Shown here: positions 21,858-41,100 of the stretch, one piece after another
Numbering within the stretch: position 1 is the stretch's first letter
Layout of the letters: each line of letters begins with the position of its first letter
From: Rhynchonema sp. JSB1_4
Lineage: Eukaryota; Nematoda; Chromadorea; Monhysterida; Xyalidae
DNA: 64,000 nucleotides
Reading direction: 5' to 3'
Assembly: GCA_030248065.1 (NCBI GenBank)
Contig: JASAMV010004882.1
Span: 62,001-126,000 of the forward strand
Notes under the pieces: model-generated
What the model was told of the DNA's origin: nothing
What the model saw: only the letters and a program-made list of their open reading frames with translations
The model's database searches: none
Position numbers and translations under genes: made by a program

Positions 21858-24800
21858 ATGGGACCGAAAAAGGCACCAGCGAAAGCTCCGGCTGGGGAGA
21901 AACCCCCGAGAGGTCAGTTTTGCTCAGTTTCGTGTTTTCCAGTTGTGCGGTCGCAGAGCAAGGTTCTTTCAGCAATGTTTTACCGTTCAGGAGCGTGCAT
22001 TGGTTCCTACTGTCTGATTTTCGTTTTTCAGGTGGATTTAAGAAAGGCGGTGACAAATCGGATTCCAAGTCGAAAGCCATGAAAGCGAAAAAGGCGGTGA
22101 TGAAGGTGCGTGCTTGGCAGATTTATATCGCAACTTGAAAGTTTGTTTTGTGTACTTTTACTTCTCGACGATTTATCACGTGTTCCTTGATTTCTCAGGG
22201 AACTCACGGTGTGCGCAAACACAAGATCCGAACGCGCGTGACCTTCCGACGACCGCATACGTTGAGATTGGCACGCAGTCCACGATATCCGCGAAAGGCC
22301 GTGCCCAAGAGGAATAAGTCAGTATTTTTTGTTGGGTTGATGCAGGTTATTTGGAATATTGGTGCTGCCCGTATGAGCCCGCCCTGTTTTGTGCACAACT
22401 TGCCCAGTTGGAGCTCAATGCTCATTCGTTGTTGCGTGTTGAGTGTCCTTCGCGTGGCAGACTAACTTTCTTCCAACAATTTGCTGACGTTTCGTGCCAA
22501 ATTGGCTTGCTTCTTCAGAGTTCTTTTAATTGTTATTTTTTAATAGCTACTGTTCAGCAACAACCTATTGACGGGGTGGCAAAATAACTGATTAAGACCA
22601 CACACAACACGGTACAGATTCCAACGGCTTGTTTTGGAACACAACAGTGCAGATTCCTGGCTTTCTAGGTTTTTCCCCTCGGTGACTTCTTAAGTATCAA
22701 ATTACCACGCAATGAAGTTTTGCTTTTATTCCATTTCAGTTTCTGCAAACAAAGCCCACCACAAAAGAATTACAATTGTATTGAAAGATCGAAATATCAC
22801 TACAAACTTGTTTGTTTCATAATTAACCTCAGGCAAAAAATAGTACAGAAACGAAACCACAAGGCTCAATATAAAAAAATCTTGAAGTATGCATACAAAT
22901 GAAACCGGTGCAAGATATGTCACGTGCCTGTTCTGTAACATGATAAACAGAAACATCCTCAATGTTGAGTGTCGAAAATCTTGATTCTCTCCGTCGAGAG
23001 CGTATCCACATTTAGCGGCTTGGCTAGAGCCCCCAGGGTCACGTGTACTGGTCCAACCACGGCATCGCCATGTTAACCGCGATCGGCCAGCACGGACGGG
23101 TGGATGCTGACCCCAAAAATACAGAGGAACGGGACTTGCAACAGTCTGAGGCTTTCACCTCAGCCCGAACTCTGGACATCAAAGACATGCAAAAACAGAG
23201 GGACGGGACTTGCAACAGTCTGAGGCTTTCACCTCAGCCCGAACTTTGGACATCAAAGACATATATAAACAGAGGGACGGGACTTGCAACAGTCTGAGGC
23301 TTTCACCTCAGCCCGAACTTTGGACATCAAAGACATATATAAACAGAGGGACGGGACTTGCAACAGTCTGAGGCTTTCACCTCAGCCCGAACTCTGGACA
23401 TCAAAGACATATATAAACAGAGGGACGGGACTTGCAACAGTCTGAGGCTTTCACCTCAGCCCGAACTTTGGACATCAAAGACATATATAAACAGAGGGAC
23501 GGGACTTGCAACAGTCTGAGGCTTTCACCTCAGCCCGAACTCTGGACATCAAAGACATATATGAACAGAGGGACGGGACTTGCAACAGTCTGAGGCTTTC
23601 ACCTCAGCCCGAACTTTGGACATCAAAGACATATATAAACAGAGGGACGGGACTTGCAACAGTCTGAGGCTTTCACCTCAGCCCGAACTTTGGACATCAA
23701 AGACATATATAAACAGAGGGACGGGACTTGCAACAGTCTGAGGCTTTCACCTCAGCCCGAACTCTGGACATCAAAGACATATATAAACAGAGGGACGGGA
23801 CTTGCAACAGTCTGAGGCCTTCACCTCAGCCCGAACTTTGGACATCAAATACATATATAAACAGAGGGACGGGACTTGCAACAGTCTGAGGCCTTCACCT
23901 CAGCCCGAACTTTGGACATCAAAGACATATATATAAACAGAGGGACGGGACTCACGCTACCCCACCCAAATATAAACAGAGGGACGGGACTTGCAACAGT
24001 CTGAGGCTTTCACCTCAGCCCGAACTCTGGACATCAAAGACATATATAAACAGAGGGACGGGACTTGCAACAGTCTGAGGCTTTCACCTCAGCCCGAACT
24101 TTGGACATCAAAGACATATATAAACAGAGGGACGGGACTTGCAACAGTCTGAGGCTTTCACCTCAGCCCGAACTTTGGACATCAAAGACATATATATAAA
24201 CAGAGGGACGGGACTTGCAACAGTCTGAGGCTTTCACCTCAGCCCGAACTTTGGACATCAAAGACATATATAAACAGAGGGACGGGACTTGCAACAGTCT
24301 GAGGCTTTCACCTCAGCCCGAACTTTGGACATCAAAGACATATATAAACAGAGGGACGGGACTTGCAACAGTCTGAGGCTTTCACCTCAGCCCGAACTTT
24401 GGACATCAAAGACATATATAAACAGAGGGACGGGACTTGCAACAGTCTGAGGCTTTCACCTCAGCCCGAACTTTGGACATCAAAGACATATATAAACAGA
24501 GGGACGGGACTTGCAACAGTCTGAGGCTTTCACCTCAGCCCGAACTTTGGACATCAAAGACATATATAAACAGAGGGACGGGACTTGCAACAGTCTGAGG
24601 CTTTCACCTCAGCCCGAACTTTGGACATCAAAGACATATATATAAACAGAGGGACGGGACTTGCAACAGTCTGAGGCTTTCACCTCAGCCCGAACTCTGG
24701 ACATCAAAGACATATATATAAACAGAGGGACGGGACTTGCAACAGTCTGAGGCCTTCACCTCAGCCCGAACTTTGGACATCAAAGACATATATAAACAGA

Positions 24801-27170
24801 GGGACGGGACTTGCAACAGTCTGAGGCTTTCACCTCAGCCCGAACTTTGGACATCAAAGACATATATAAACAGAGGGACGGGACTTGCAACAGTCTGAGG
24901 CTTTCACCTCAGCCCGAACTTTGGACATCAAAGACATATATAAACAGAGGGACGGGACTTGCAACAGTCTGAGGCTTTCACCTCAGCCCGAACTTTGGAC
25001 ATCAAAGACATATATAAACAGAGGGACGGGACTTGCAACAGTCTGAGGCTTTCACCTCAGCCCGAACTTTGGACATCAAAGACATATATAAACAGAGGGA
25101 CGGGACTTGCAACAGTCTGAGGCTTTCACCTCAGCCCGAACTTTGGACATCAAAAAGGTGGAAAGGCACAGCAAAGTGTATTGACAGATTATTTTCAGTA
25201 ATCTTTGGCAAAGATTACCTTCGAAAATAAACTGCAGTGTGGTACGGAGCAAATATCAAGTGATACAAACAAAGCTATGGTGGATGTGAATGCGCATAAA
25301 AAGCGAGCTGTATCAGCTTCTCTTTTCAGTAGATTGAACAAAATGTGAGAAAGGCTGATGCGGCCCGCAACCACAACAACAACAAGAATTATGTTATCAT
25401 TAGTGTCACATCGCACTGACCTGTTTGAATATGACGATATGGTGACGTAGACGTACCGATAGCAATCATCTCCGTTCCTTCGCATCTTGTCGTTGGTCGA
25501 AGTTCGATTCGCATATTTGTTCGACGGCATCACCCGTTCTTGACACAAGTGGTCGATGTCTGTTGCTTGAGTCTCTGCACACCGACTTGCATCTAGTGCA
25601 GTGTCGGAAGAGTTCGCGTCGTTATTTGCTGGAAACCGGGTACACATTCATATTCGAGGTTGGCTGAATGAATCACTGTTTGAAGATCTTGTATGTTTAT
25701 GAAAAAATGCAGAGACGAACCATGATTCGGTCGGCCGGCTAGATCGGTGCTTGAATGGTGCAGTCTTCTGATCGTCAAATCGACATTTGGTCAATCGGCA
25801 TTATCGATGGCTCATGATGACTGAATGCCAATCTTCGTCAAGTCACGATACTCGAGTCCAGTCGATTCGATGAAATTCCACGTCGAGCAAAAAAACCATA
25901 ATGAACAAAATTCAGGCCTCGCTCCTTTATATACGCCGACAAAAAGTGCCACGTGCGCAGCAAATAACGCAGACGGTTAACGCTCGTTGATCAGTATCAG
26001 TACAGGAAGGCGAATTGATTTTATATAACTTTGCAACTCGGCTGCCTAGGAATGTGATTTGGTCTGCGGTATACTGGCGTACGAAAACAAACCGTTTTTC
26101 CTTTTATTTTTCAAGGTGGTTTTTTCATCGGCTTGTTATTTTACTTTTCCCAAAAAATTGTAACACAAAACTGATGAGCTTTTTATTCCGGGTGAAGTTT
26201 TGGTTATGTTCGGACTAAAATGTTCTGTGGAACCCTACTTTTATGCCATGTGCGCATATTTTGTGCCCATACGCTTCACTTTTATGACCGTAACACCTTG
26301 GGGCTGGAGAAGTATTTGGAAAAACAGTTTCTTGTCAAAAAACGTTTTTAGTGTAAAGTAGAGAACAGCACTTTTCGCCAGTTTGGCTTGGTGACTTCGT
26401 TTCCGACCAAAGACAATGTCTTGCTGCAGAAGTTTGTAGTTCGTGAAGTAAACTAAGCGCGTTACGAAAAGTTTGAGAAGCGGAGCTGAGCGGAGGTCAA
26501 GCCATGGTGTAAAGAGAAGGTGACGTCATGCACATTCGCGCAACACCAATGTTCCGACAATTGTATGTCATGAAAGTACTCAACAAGCTTGAGAAGGTCA
26601 CAATTCCATTTATGATGTTTCAATGTTTCACCTCATCGTTGCCTGTTCAGGTTGGACAACCACGCGATCATCAAACATCCGTTGACGACCGAGTCGGCGA
26701 TGAAAAAGATCGAGGACACGAACACGCTGGTGTTCATTGTGGACGTGCGCGCCAACAAACCGCAGATTAAGACCGCCGTGAAGAAGCTGTACAACATCGA
26801 TGTGCAGAAGGTGGGCACTGGTTTTTTGGTCGTTGATGGGTTTTAATGAACCTGTCATTGCTGACTTTGATGCCATCAGTTACGGAACGGGTGAAACATT
26901 TCGCAAGCGAAAACAAAATTCATGACTTGTTCGTTGGCTTTGAAACATTTCCATGATGACCATTGACAGTGGCCTGCTCGCAATCCCCAACGTTCGTTCG
27001 AATTCGAAGAATCATACGTTCCAACGAATGTCACGTCAAACGGCTGAAATCGCCCCATTATTTTACAGATCAACACCCTGATCACCCCGCTCGGCAACAA
27101 GAAAGCGTACGTGCGTCTGATGGCTGACTACGATGCATTGGATGTGGCCAACAAAATCGGAATCATATAG
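21858..27170 (+). CDS. RPL23A: large-subunit ribosomal protein uL23 (L23a)
   Basis: Exons: 21858-21912, 22032-22105, 22199-22317, 26651-26810, 27069-27170 (510 nt, 169 aa; human 156). Component of the 60S subunit near the peptide exit tunnel, where the signal recognition particle docks. The N-terminus is Lys/Ala/Pro-rich ([15 protein letters not shown]). The conserved core includes [52 protein letters not shown] and the C-terminal [16 protein letters not shown], ending KIGII. Intron 3 is 4.3 kb, unusually long for a ribosomal protein gene, and contains the 74-bp minisatellite. An AATAAA lies near 27304. Confidence 0.96.
23120..25155. repeat. 74-bp minisatellite, about 27 copies, in RPL23A intron 3
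   Basis: Tandem array of a 74-bp unit containing GGGACGGGACTTGCAACAG, CTGAGGCTTTCACCTCAG, CTTTGGACATCAAAG and ATATATAAACAGA. Two short hairpins can form per unit: CTGAGG...CCTCAG and CTTTG-GACAT-CAAAG. Copies differ at few positions (CTTTGG/CTCTGG, GCTTT/GCCTT, an extra TA). One junction near 23950-23975 is disrupted by CACGCTACCCCACCCAA. 74 is not a multiple of three, so it is not a repeat protein. Confidence 0.95.
25195..25647 (-). CDS. possible nested ORF in RPL23A intron 3 (low confidence)
   Basis: A 150-codon open frame on the strand opposite RPL23A, immediately beyond the minisatellite. The first 70 residues are polar with three Cys; a hydrophobic run ([10 protein letters not shown]) follows. 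A TTTCCAG acceptor precedes it at about 25630 and GTACGT and AACAG splice-like sites lie inside it, so it could be an exon or pair of exons. No family is recognised. It may be a chance frame. Confidence 0.25.
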   Translation of the reverse strand: MCTRFPANNDANSSDTALDASRCAETQATDIDHLCQERVMPSNKYANRTSTNDKMRRNGDDCYRYVYVTISSYSNRSVRCDTNDNIILVVVVVAGRISLSHILFNLLKREADTARFLCAFTSTIALFVSLDICSVPHCSLFSKVIFAKDY

Positions 27171-28077
27171 ATCGATATCGATTGTTGTTTGATTGATTTG
27201 TTGTTTGGTTATTGGGTGGGGTTATATCTCAGCATCACTTAATGTTTCATAAACTTACTGAGTTCTGACCTGATAACTGAACAACTAAGCTAAATTGGGA
27301 GAAAATAAATATTGTTGTTGTGTGTCGATACACGCACACATTGATTATTATACCACCGCCAATACTGTTGGTCTGTTTTTTGTTGAAGCTGATTTAGTGT
27401 TCATGTTTACCCGAAAAACTGTTGTTGAAAAGGAGTAAAAGGAAAAAGTATGCCATCGAAATTGATATTTCGAGCCAACATAAGTACAAATTATTTTCAC
27501 AGCGCTCACTGAAGGAACGTGTGCCACACACGAGAGCTATTTTGAACCTGTTTGATCACAAAATGTTCGTCTGTGTGTGTTGCCTGCCTGCCCAGCCAAC
27601 CAGCAGTCAGCCCTGCACGTGCACATCGCAAGTGCTTGTTTCCATGTTGCCTGTTTTTCTACACAGCGTTTTCACTGCGCATGTTTGCACTGCTGCACCT
27701 TACGCGTAAACACAGTTTGACCCGAGTTTGAGTTTCCTTTGCTCGGTCAGTCAGAGTCAGATTGGAGTCATCAGATAAGTTGTGTTTCCATATTTACTCA
27801 ACGGCAGTGGCCCAGGCCTGTGCTATGCTGCACAGCAGATCTTTGCTGTGTGGGTGACCAACACACTCGGAGGCCTGTGAGACGTTTCGGCCGACTTTTC
27901 ATGTTATCGGGGCTGTTTTGTGGCCCTATTGAGAGAGGCACTATCCATCTCTCTTTTTGCACGACGGTTTATTCTTTGCAGTGCGTGCCATATTATATTT
28001 GATCAACACTGTCCTCTGCTGTTCTGCTCCACCAGATTGATATTCGCACTGATATTACCGAAATCAATTTCCGATCT
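27171..28077. other. intergenic, RPL23A to GART
   Basis: No exon supported. Contains the RPL23A AATAAA (about 27304) and the GART 5' region. Open frames here lack coding character. Confidence 0.6.
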
Positions 28078-34673
<6,596 letters not shown>

Positions 34674-35118
34674 AGGTTTGATTATGGGATGTATGTTTTT
34701 TTCATAAAATCCAGAATACTTCTGAACATTCACGATGCATTAAACATTCTTAATTTCCGCATTGACATTCTCATAGTACTCACTCATTGTCATCGAATTA
34801 CTTTGATGTGCAAAATATGAACGTATGTATTGGTCGCACAATGACTAAATCAGAATTCATCTACCCTGATCTTCAGGTTCAACCTTAACCACTATGCTAC
34901 TTGTATTTTTGACAAAACATTTACAGCTAAAAATAATTTAGCAGATCAACCACGTCGCCGCAGGTCTGAAACATTCTCTTTACTACATACTTTGTGTGCG
35001 ACACCAACCAACGCACCCCCACCCCCCACTGCAACAATATGACGATTCAAAAATTTGACCAATTCTTATATAGTCATTGTGCGACCAATATTATCAAGTA
35101 CATGTTTATGATTGCTGA
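34674..35118. other. convergent 3' region between GART and anoctamin
   Basis: The two genes end toward each other here, 445 bp apart. No AATAAA close to the GART stop was found, and no further gene. Confidence 0.6.
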
Positions 35119-38100
35119 TCACCATTGTGCTATTAAAGTCGTTTTTGCAGCCGGACTTTTCATGATCGGTGGTAGCTCTGAAAAGTATAAATAAGTTGGA
35201 TAAAACAGGAAGACACCAATGACCAATTTTTTCTCAAAGCCCAAAAGACCTTTGAGCGTCTTGTCCTCCTCTTCCTCCACTTGCTGTCGCAGAGCGACTC
35301 CCACTGGCAGCTGAGCTGCGAATCTGCAAAAAAATGCAAACAGGTATGTATGTGCGTGCCAATGTGCCAAACGAAACAATTTTCATAAAACATTGATTTA
35401 GTATGATTTGACCTATAGTACGCAACGAACCGATGCAATTCAAAGTTCCGATCCTGCGATTCTGGCTCGGATTCGAGATCAGATTCATCGGTGAGCTCAA
35501 AGTAATCGCTGTCATCTACTCGTTGATGACCACCGCCTTTCTTCGAGCGTTGTTCGCGACGTTTGAACCATTCTCTAAAAATTGTGGTCTTCATGGACTG
35601 CTTTCAATATTTTGGCCGTTTTTATCACAGTTGTTGGGCTCTCGTTTTCGTGTATTTCATTCCTCACTCGATCCTATCCAAACTGATCAAGCTAAGTTTC
35701 ACTTTTCAGCTGGCTATGTAGTTGCAGATCCAAGCTGGAACGTAAGATTATCGGGTGCTGTCCAATTGTTACCAATCATGATAGACAAATATTAAAACCA
35801 ATTCAACATATGTAACATCGCCCGCACCTCTGCAGATGTGTCTCCCTCTCGAGTCTGATGGCCACGTGGTCAGGCACGTCCGGTATGGCCCAGCCGAGGG
35901 CGCCCTGCACCAACAACACTGCGTGCTCGAATAATATGATGAACGCGAGCCGTGCCATCAGAATGTGGTAGTAGGACTGGTTCATGTAATACGAGTTATC
36001 GTGATCGCGGTACTCGCGGTTGTAGCACACCTGTTTTCGGAAGAAATGTGTGGTTTGGTTTATATAGTTTGGAACGCACCGAGATGGCCATTATCAAAAA
36101 TCCGCAGCTAGTCCGCATATTCACACAACAACATAAATGGCAATGTGATCTCTGAACCGCAACACCAAGCGTATGCTCCCGGAAGGACTCGAACCTCCGA
36201 CCTCCCAGCCACTAGGCCTGGATAGCCAGTTGCTCTACCAACTGAGCTACGGGAACGCGGTCTGGCTGCGGCTCAGAATCACTCATAAACCCAACGCACG
36301 CACGCTCAATACACAGTGCACCGCAGCACACACACATAATACCGGTCCGTTCGTTATACGCCTCGACGCGTATGGGTGTGTGTCTATTCGCCAGACCACA
36401 GCAAGTGACTCGTGAAATGAAATCTGACCACCGACATCAATCTGAACTGCGGGTGAGCTGACGTTGTAGAAATAGTAGCGTCCTTTCGACTTGTCCACTC
36501 GGGCGTAATTGCCGTCGTATTTTGGCGCTGGGATGCCTGAAATTGATGATAATGCTATGACGCTTTGCCATGATGCGAAAAATTATCGCATTTGAGCCCC
36601 GCTGAATGATAAAATAACCTCGTTGCTGCTCAGACGACGCTTGTTAGCATGCCCATTGGTGTGTCAACAAAAATGTTTTTTCAAAAGACAATGAGACCGA
36701 GTTGCCGAAACTCAAATCATACCAGTTTGTTGCAGACGCGTGTCATTCTTTTCGACCATCAGCGTGGGTGCAATGTACATCTTCAAATGTGTGCAATTCA
36801 CGATGTTAGGAAATAGGCGATGATCGCACCAATTCGAAGTGTTGAAAGGGGCCAGCAGGAACTCCGGCTTCGTGTAGATTGAAGAGTACTCGTGGTTGTA
36901 GACAACTTGCTGGAATGGTGTGAAGCGTTTGAAAGCATGACCAGGAGTAGGTTTCGTGGTGAACACGGGTTTGCGTTATCCTGCCCATCGCTGTTGAATG
37001 GTTTGATTGCCAGCACATTGTGTAGAACGAGCAACAACCCAAATATAAATAAGCAGAAAAAACTGCATAAATCTGTTCTTAAAATTTTGGATTCTGAATT
37101 TTCGGGCCGATTTTTATTTTCAAAGTATTAACCCAAATCGACCTCCAAAAATCCCGAAGTGATTGCGATGAGCATGGCGTTCGTCAGCACAGCGATTTTG
37201 CTCAACGTGTTCAACAGGTCATACCAGGCGCCGATGCCTTGCGCTCGAACTGGGATAAATCTGGAAAACAGTTATTTTTTATTCTTTGTCGATAATACCG
37301 TAATATCGAGAACTTTATTAACATGTGTATTTTTAAACATCGGCCTTTTAATTTACGCGCACCTTCGCGTCTGCGTCAGTATTTTGTAGGCGTCCAATCG
37401 TATGCGTACGATGTTGTTCACCAGAGCCAACAGCGGAGCGAGTGGAAACGCCGCGACGAACATGGTCACGAAACCGTACTGCAAAGGTCATGAAACATCC
37501 TAATAAATTACCGAACTTTGAATGCAACTAAATAACTTGACTCGTCCAGAAATCAACGCCAATTTGAGCACCTGTATGGTCATCGCCAGATAATTATTGA
37601 ACAACTGCATGTGCGTTGCTTCGTTCAGGTCGTGGTCTTTCTCCCAATGTGGTCGACTCTGGGAATTGAGCAGGGGGGTCGAGTATTGCCAAACGGAACC
37701 GTGAAATTCTCTTTGTGGCACCTGAATATTCGCATCAGCCACTTTCTTTTTCGCCCACCGTCGTCTCACGCGTTTCACAGCGTTCAACATCGAGGGCACA
37801 CCGATTTCGGTGATGTTGTTCATCAGTTGCTTGCCAGTCATGATGATCAGCAGTTGGATGGACACATCCAGCAAACAACCTGTGCCGAAGAGGCACTTCA
37901 GACTTTATGGAACGACATAAAAATTGAACGGAAGTTGGTAGCCGAAAATAAATTGAAACATCACCAACCAGCAATCGGGCATTTGAGCACGTGAGTGTCC
38001 TCTAATGGCGACGGTACGTATTGACCGCGGATGAATGCCAAGTAGAACAGCGCACCGTAATAGTTGACGAATTGGAAAATGAACATTTTGTAGGTGAAAC

Positions 38101-41100
38101 TCATTTCGTACTCTTCTTCTGTACGAGGCATTTCCAAATGCGTCAGACGGGTGGCCACCTGGCAATTTGGTAACTTTTTGTCTTTCAGATAGAAATGTCG
38201 AACGTCGAGAGAGATTAATCAACTCACCACTCTGTAAATTTTGGTCATGATAAAAATGACCATTCCGTTCAGCAACGATGCCGTGATGCTCGTCACCAGA
38301 GTTGGACTGATTGCGGGTTCCTGGGTTGGTGAAAAAAAGTTGACAATTCCCTGCCGTTGAAAATATTTTGCTCACGAAACACCACATTTCTCGCACCTGA
38401 GTTCGATTTTTAGACAACCACTCGAACCAGAGCACGGACGCGACGTTCTTGTAGACGACAATTGCGAATAGGAAGCCAATAACGATCGCTACGAAGAGCA
38501 GACTGAATACAGTGAAATCAATTGAACACGATGGACGAGCAATCGATCGATAACCATAGCATGACTCACACAGTAGAAATCGATGCAGCGATTCGTTGAT
38601 AACGACTTTTCTTTGGCAAATATGGGGCGAATCGATGGGTGATCGGGTCAATGCGCATTGCGGGCGCGCTTAGATTGTATTCGGGACGAATCTATAGGGA
38701 CAATATCAAAGGCATAGGTACATTATGTCAAGATATGTACCTATAAATGGTTTTGACGACCAGTCACCCAGTCAGAAAAGACGGTACCTGATCATCCTGA
38801 CATTCTCGTTCACTGACGTCCCACCGTGTGCACAGTTCGGCTCGGTAGCGTTTCCACAATTCGAGAAAGATAATGCTCCACAATGACATCACAGCGCTGA
38901 AAGCAAATGCCGATTTTTGGAAAGCAATAATAAGTTTTTTTAAATCTTCAATCCACCTGTAAATGGTAGTGCCATAATTGTCAACCACTCTGGTCAGCAC
39001 GCCTTCCGAACATTTCGACTTGGTGTCCGAAAATGGACAGTGTTCCTGCAAAGAAAACACGTTTTGCTTTGGTGATGTTTCAATCGTGAATTTGCACGAC
39101 AAGCAACTCACACTGGCGCACTCGCGACAAAATATGAGCTGAAAGTCGGATTCAGCCGCGTCGCACAAGTATTTGTTGGCGTCACTGGTTTTTATGCTGA
39201 TCAACGACCCGATAAACACTCCGACACCGACTATAGATGGCAGGATCAACATGTGCGTGTAGAAACCGAGCCAGGCGAAATACATGCCGATCTGAATGAA
39301 CAGTTGAAAAACATTGCTGGTTGAAATGTTAACAGTACAATCATTTCGTCGAACATCCTATGTGAAAAAAACACCAATTCACACCTTGGGCACACTATAA
39401 CACACACCAACTTTGGTGAGGTTTCACAAAGCTCGTGGTGTTGGTGACACTTCTGGATCATGCACGTGGACGAACCTGTTCACCATAATAGTCGCGAATA
39501 TGCTCCAGCGGTTGATACTTGTGCCACATTCGCCAATTGGCCCAGGATTCGCTCAGATAAACGCGAAGTGGCCAATCACTGGCTGGAGTGTTCACGTAGG
39601 GTTCTGAGTTGCAATCACTGTCATGTAGCGGATAGGCAGATGTGTAGATACTCTGGAAATAGAACGAAACTGTATTCCATGTTCCGTTTTTGCAGTCTTA
39701 ATTTCCTATTTGAAAATTGAAAATTCCGCACCTGAGCAATTTGGTACTTGATGCCCACCCGTTTCTCGCGTGTTTCCTTCCGTGATTTTGTCAACCTTCC
39801 TAACAAGTCGCTGAAAGTGCTCGCTGATCGCACGTCGCTCATTTCATCGGATTCTTCGAATTGGTCTTCCTGAAGTTTTTTTAGCATCATGATGCGTTAT
39901 GAGGGAGAAAATATGATGTCGGCCGGTGCACCAGGTCATCTTCAGGCAGTAATATCTTATCAAGATCACAAATCAACAAAATGGTTCACCCAACCACCAT
40001 CTTTCCGTTCCCATAGACCACAATCGGCATGTGTATATCATTGACAATGGCCCAACACAAACGGACACGTTGTTGTGATGTGAAGAATGTTTCAGTGTCG
40101 TAACACAGATAATCGAATAGACGCGATCGGTCAAAGACATCCGTGAACACCTCGGCACGCGGACAGAACAGGTGATCGGGCAGGGAGAATGGGTTGCGAA
40201 TGTGCGTGAACACTGCGAATAATCAATCTGGTATTGAATGGATGAGCTCGTGTACCCAGCGCCGTTCAGGCTTGCCCGTTACGACGAGGTTTAGGGCCAT
40301 GCTTGGGATTATGTATCATTGCACTACATTATAATATCCCCTTAGGTCAAAGCCTATGGCTTACTCAATCATCAATAACGCGACGTGGTCTAACACACGA
40401 ACTCAACAGTGTATCAGTATTCCAAATACACAGGTGGACTTAAATTCGACTTTCTAGGTGAGGTACTCACATGGCAGCATCAGCCTGGTGCTCAATCCCC
40501 TCGACTTTGGTTTCACATCACTGTATTTGACGGGCATTTGCAGATGTTCGAGCTCTGCCTGTCTGCCGAGCACGTTGAATGGCGCATGCACCAACAGGTA
40601 CCCAACGGTGCCGTTCTGGTTTTGCGCTCGTTCCAGTTCCAGACCGGACTCTACCAAACGACGCTCGAACTGCTGTCGGGTCTGTTCTTGGATGCTCCGG
40701 CGCACTGGCTCACCACCCGGTCGTGACGGCGTACGTTTGAGATAGTGCATGAAAGGGTGAGCGGTATGCAAACTTGAAACATCAACCAACTATCGTTCTG
40801 TTGCCCGCCACAATCTGTACACGCACATTACAGACGAACTAAATTTCGAGACTGGGCTTTTGTTTGCCTTCATTGATCCATTTTCATTCATGATAGCCCA
40901 GCAGGCCAACCTCAGGGTGCAATAAGTATCCGATGAAACATAATGGCTGGAATTCACAAAACAAAGTCAAGCTCACCGTCAAGCTCAACGTCAAAGTTCA
41001 ACGTCAGATGTTTCGGCGTCACGCTGGCTCGTGCAGTAGACTCAATTTTCTAAACGAAGGGTCAACTTTGACACGTTATTGTGCATGATTGGATGCGTCT

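Noticed and set aside
23120..25155. CRISPR-like array
   Set aside because: The 74-bp units are contiguous with no unique spacers, and the host is eukaryotic with exons on both sides.
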